NCBI GenBank assembly: GCA_958510825.1
Contig: OY294049.1
Location: 8,122,001 to 8,186,000, forward strand
DNA: 64,000 nt
From: Brachypterus glaber
Taxonomy: Eukaryota; Arthropoda; Insecta; Coleoptera; Kateretidae
Reading direction: 5' to 3'
A program made the translations under genes and the position numbers. The notes under the pieces were generated by a model. The model had not been told where the DNA came from. It did no database searches and worked only from the letters and a program-made list of their open reading frames with translations. Each line of letters opens with the position of its first letter. The first letter of the stretch is position 1. Shown here one piece after another: positions 63,648-64,000 of this stretch.

Positions 63648-64000
63648 TGATCGAGCTTCATTCTTCGTAGATTACTTTACTAAGTAGTACCGCTAGTTCC
63701 CACTAGAGGGCGCACGACGTTTAAAAAGACAAAATACTGTATTACCTACAGTCACCTATATAGATACCTGACTTACCAACCTCATTACGCTTTTTCGTGC
63801 TGGAAGGTAAACGACGTAATTTTTGACATTTGTAAGTATTTCTGTTTATTATACCTTTTTTTCAGGATTTTCTTATTTAGGATGGGTAAAAAAAGGAAGA
63901 ACTTATCGAGTGATGATAGGAGTGCTTCTCGGAGCAGGTCCTTTTCACCTAAACAAAAACGACGCCATGTGGCGTCATATGGGTCAAAAGAAGCTAGACG
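63648..64000 (+). mobile_element. Second DIRS-like element, left end only
   Basis: AGTAGTACCGCTAG, GGGCGC and CCAACCTCATTACGCTTTTT line up in order with GTAGTACCGCTG, TGGCGCC and CCAACTTCATAACGCTTTTT of the first element, then a Gag-like start follows at the same distance. The two elements are thus related but diverged, arranged head to tail. The rest is outside the window. Confidence 0.7.
63882..64000 (+). CDS. Gag-like ORF of second DIRS-like element, partial
   Basis: Begins MGKKRKNLSSDDRSASRSRS and continues as a basic, Ser/Arg-rich N-terminus, parallel to the MGKSKRKHRSRSSSSES start of ORF1 in the first copy. Runs off the end of the window after 39 codons. Confidence 0.65.
   Translation, partial: MGKKRKNLSSDDRSASRSRSFSPKQKRRHVASYGSKEAR

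Overview
The window is AT-rich eukaryotic DNA from an insect nuclear genome, possibly a beetle; the order is only a guess. The reasons are a Pox neuro homologue with a split paired domain, four multi-exon housekeeping genes with GT-AG introns, tRNA-derived SINEs, and a very heavy load of small DNA transposons and foldback elements. No bacterial, organellar or CRISPR features were seen. Exon boundaries were placed by hand from splice sites, reading-frame phase and remembered family resemblance.

Layout. Positions 1-11962 hold no recognisable host gene and consist of layered transposon debris, including a piggyBac-like element (3778-6427) carrying a nested SINE with a perfect 13-bp target duplication and a nested TA-flanked MITE. 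Positions 11963-24878 (+) carry three exons of Pox neuro; the first coding exon (about 4-5 codons) was not found. Its introns hold a scrambled mariner, a non-LTR retrotransposon 3' end, SINEs and a tandem satellite-like block. After a repeat-rich gap come WDR20 (29034-30362, +, intronless), DPP3 (31617-38526, -, seven coding exons), SMC2 (39105-52260, +, fourteen exons), a FANCE-like gene (53853-56797, -, three exons) and proteasome beta-4/PSMB4 (57012-58088, -, four exons). DPP3 and SMC2 are divergent and share about 0.58 kb of upstream DNA. WDR20/DPP3 and SMC2/FANCE are convergent. FANCE and PSMB4 lie in tandem about 0.2 kb apart.

The right end (59310-63647) is a DIRS-type tyrosine-recombinase retrotransposon: perfect 133-bp inverted terminal repeats, an internal complementary region, an RS-rich Gag-like ORF, a reverse transcriptase gutted by an internal deletion, RNase H, a DAM-methyltransferase-like tail, and an apparently intact tyrosine recombinase. 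Its right terminus runs directly into the left end of a second, diverged DIRS-like element whose Gag ORF leaves the window at 64000.

The housekeeping genes act separately: WDR20 as a deubiquitinase cofactor, DPP3 as a cytosolic zinc peptidase, SMC2 in condensin, FANCE in crosslink repair, PSMB4 in the 20S proteasome. They appear clustered because they share promoters and intergenic space, not a pathway. The most unusual material is (i) the tandem DIRS junction, (ii) several 0.6-1.1 kb near-perfect hairpins inside or beside transcribed regions, especially at the FANCE 3' end, (iii) a mariner whose transposase was inverted between 15-bp repeats, and (iv) an SMC2 that seems to lack the conserved W..E..FG segment in its C-terminal coiled coil.
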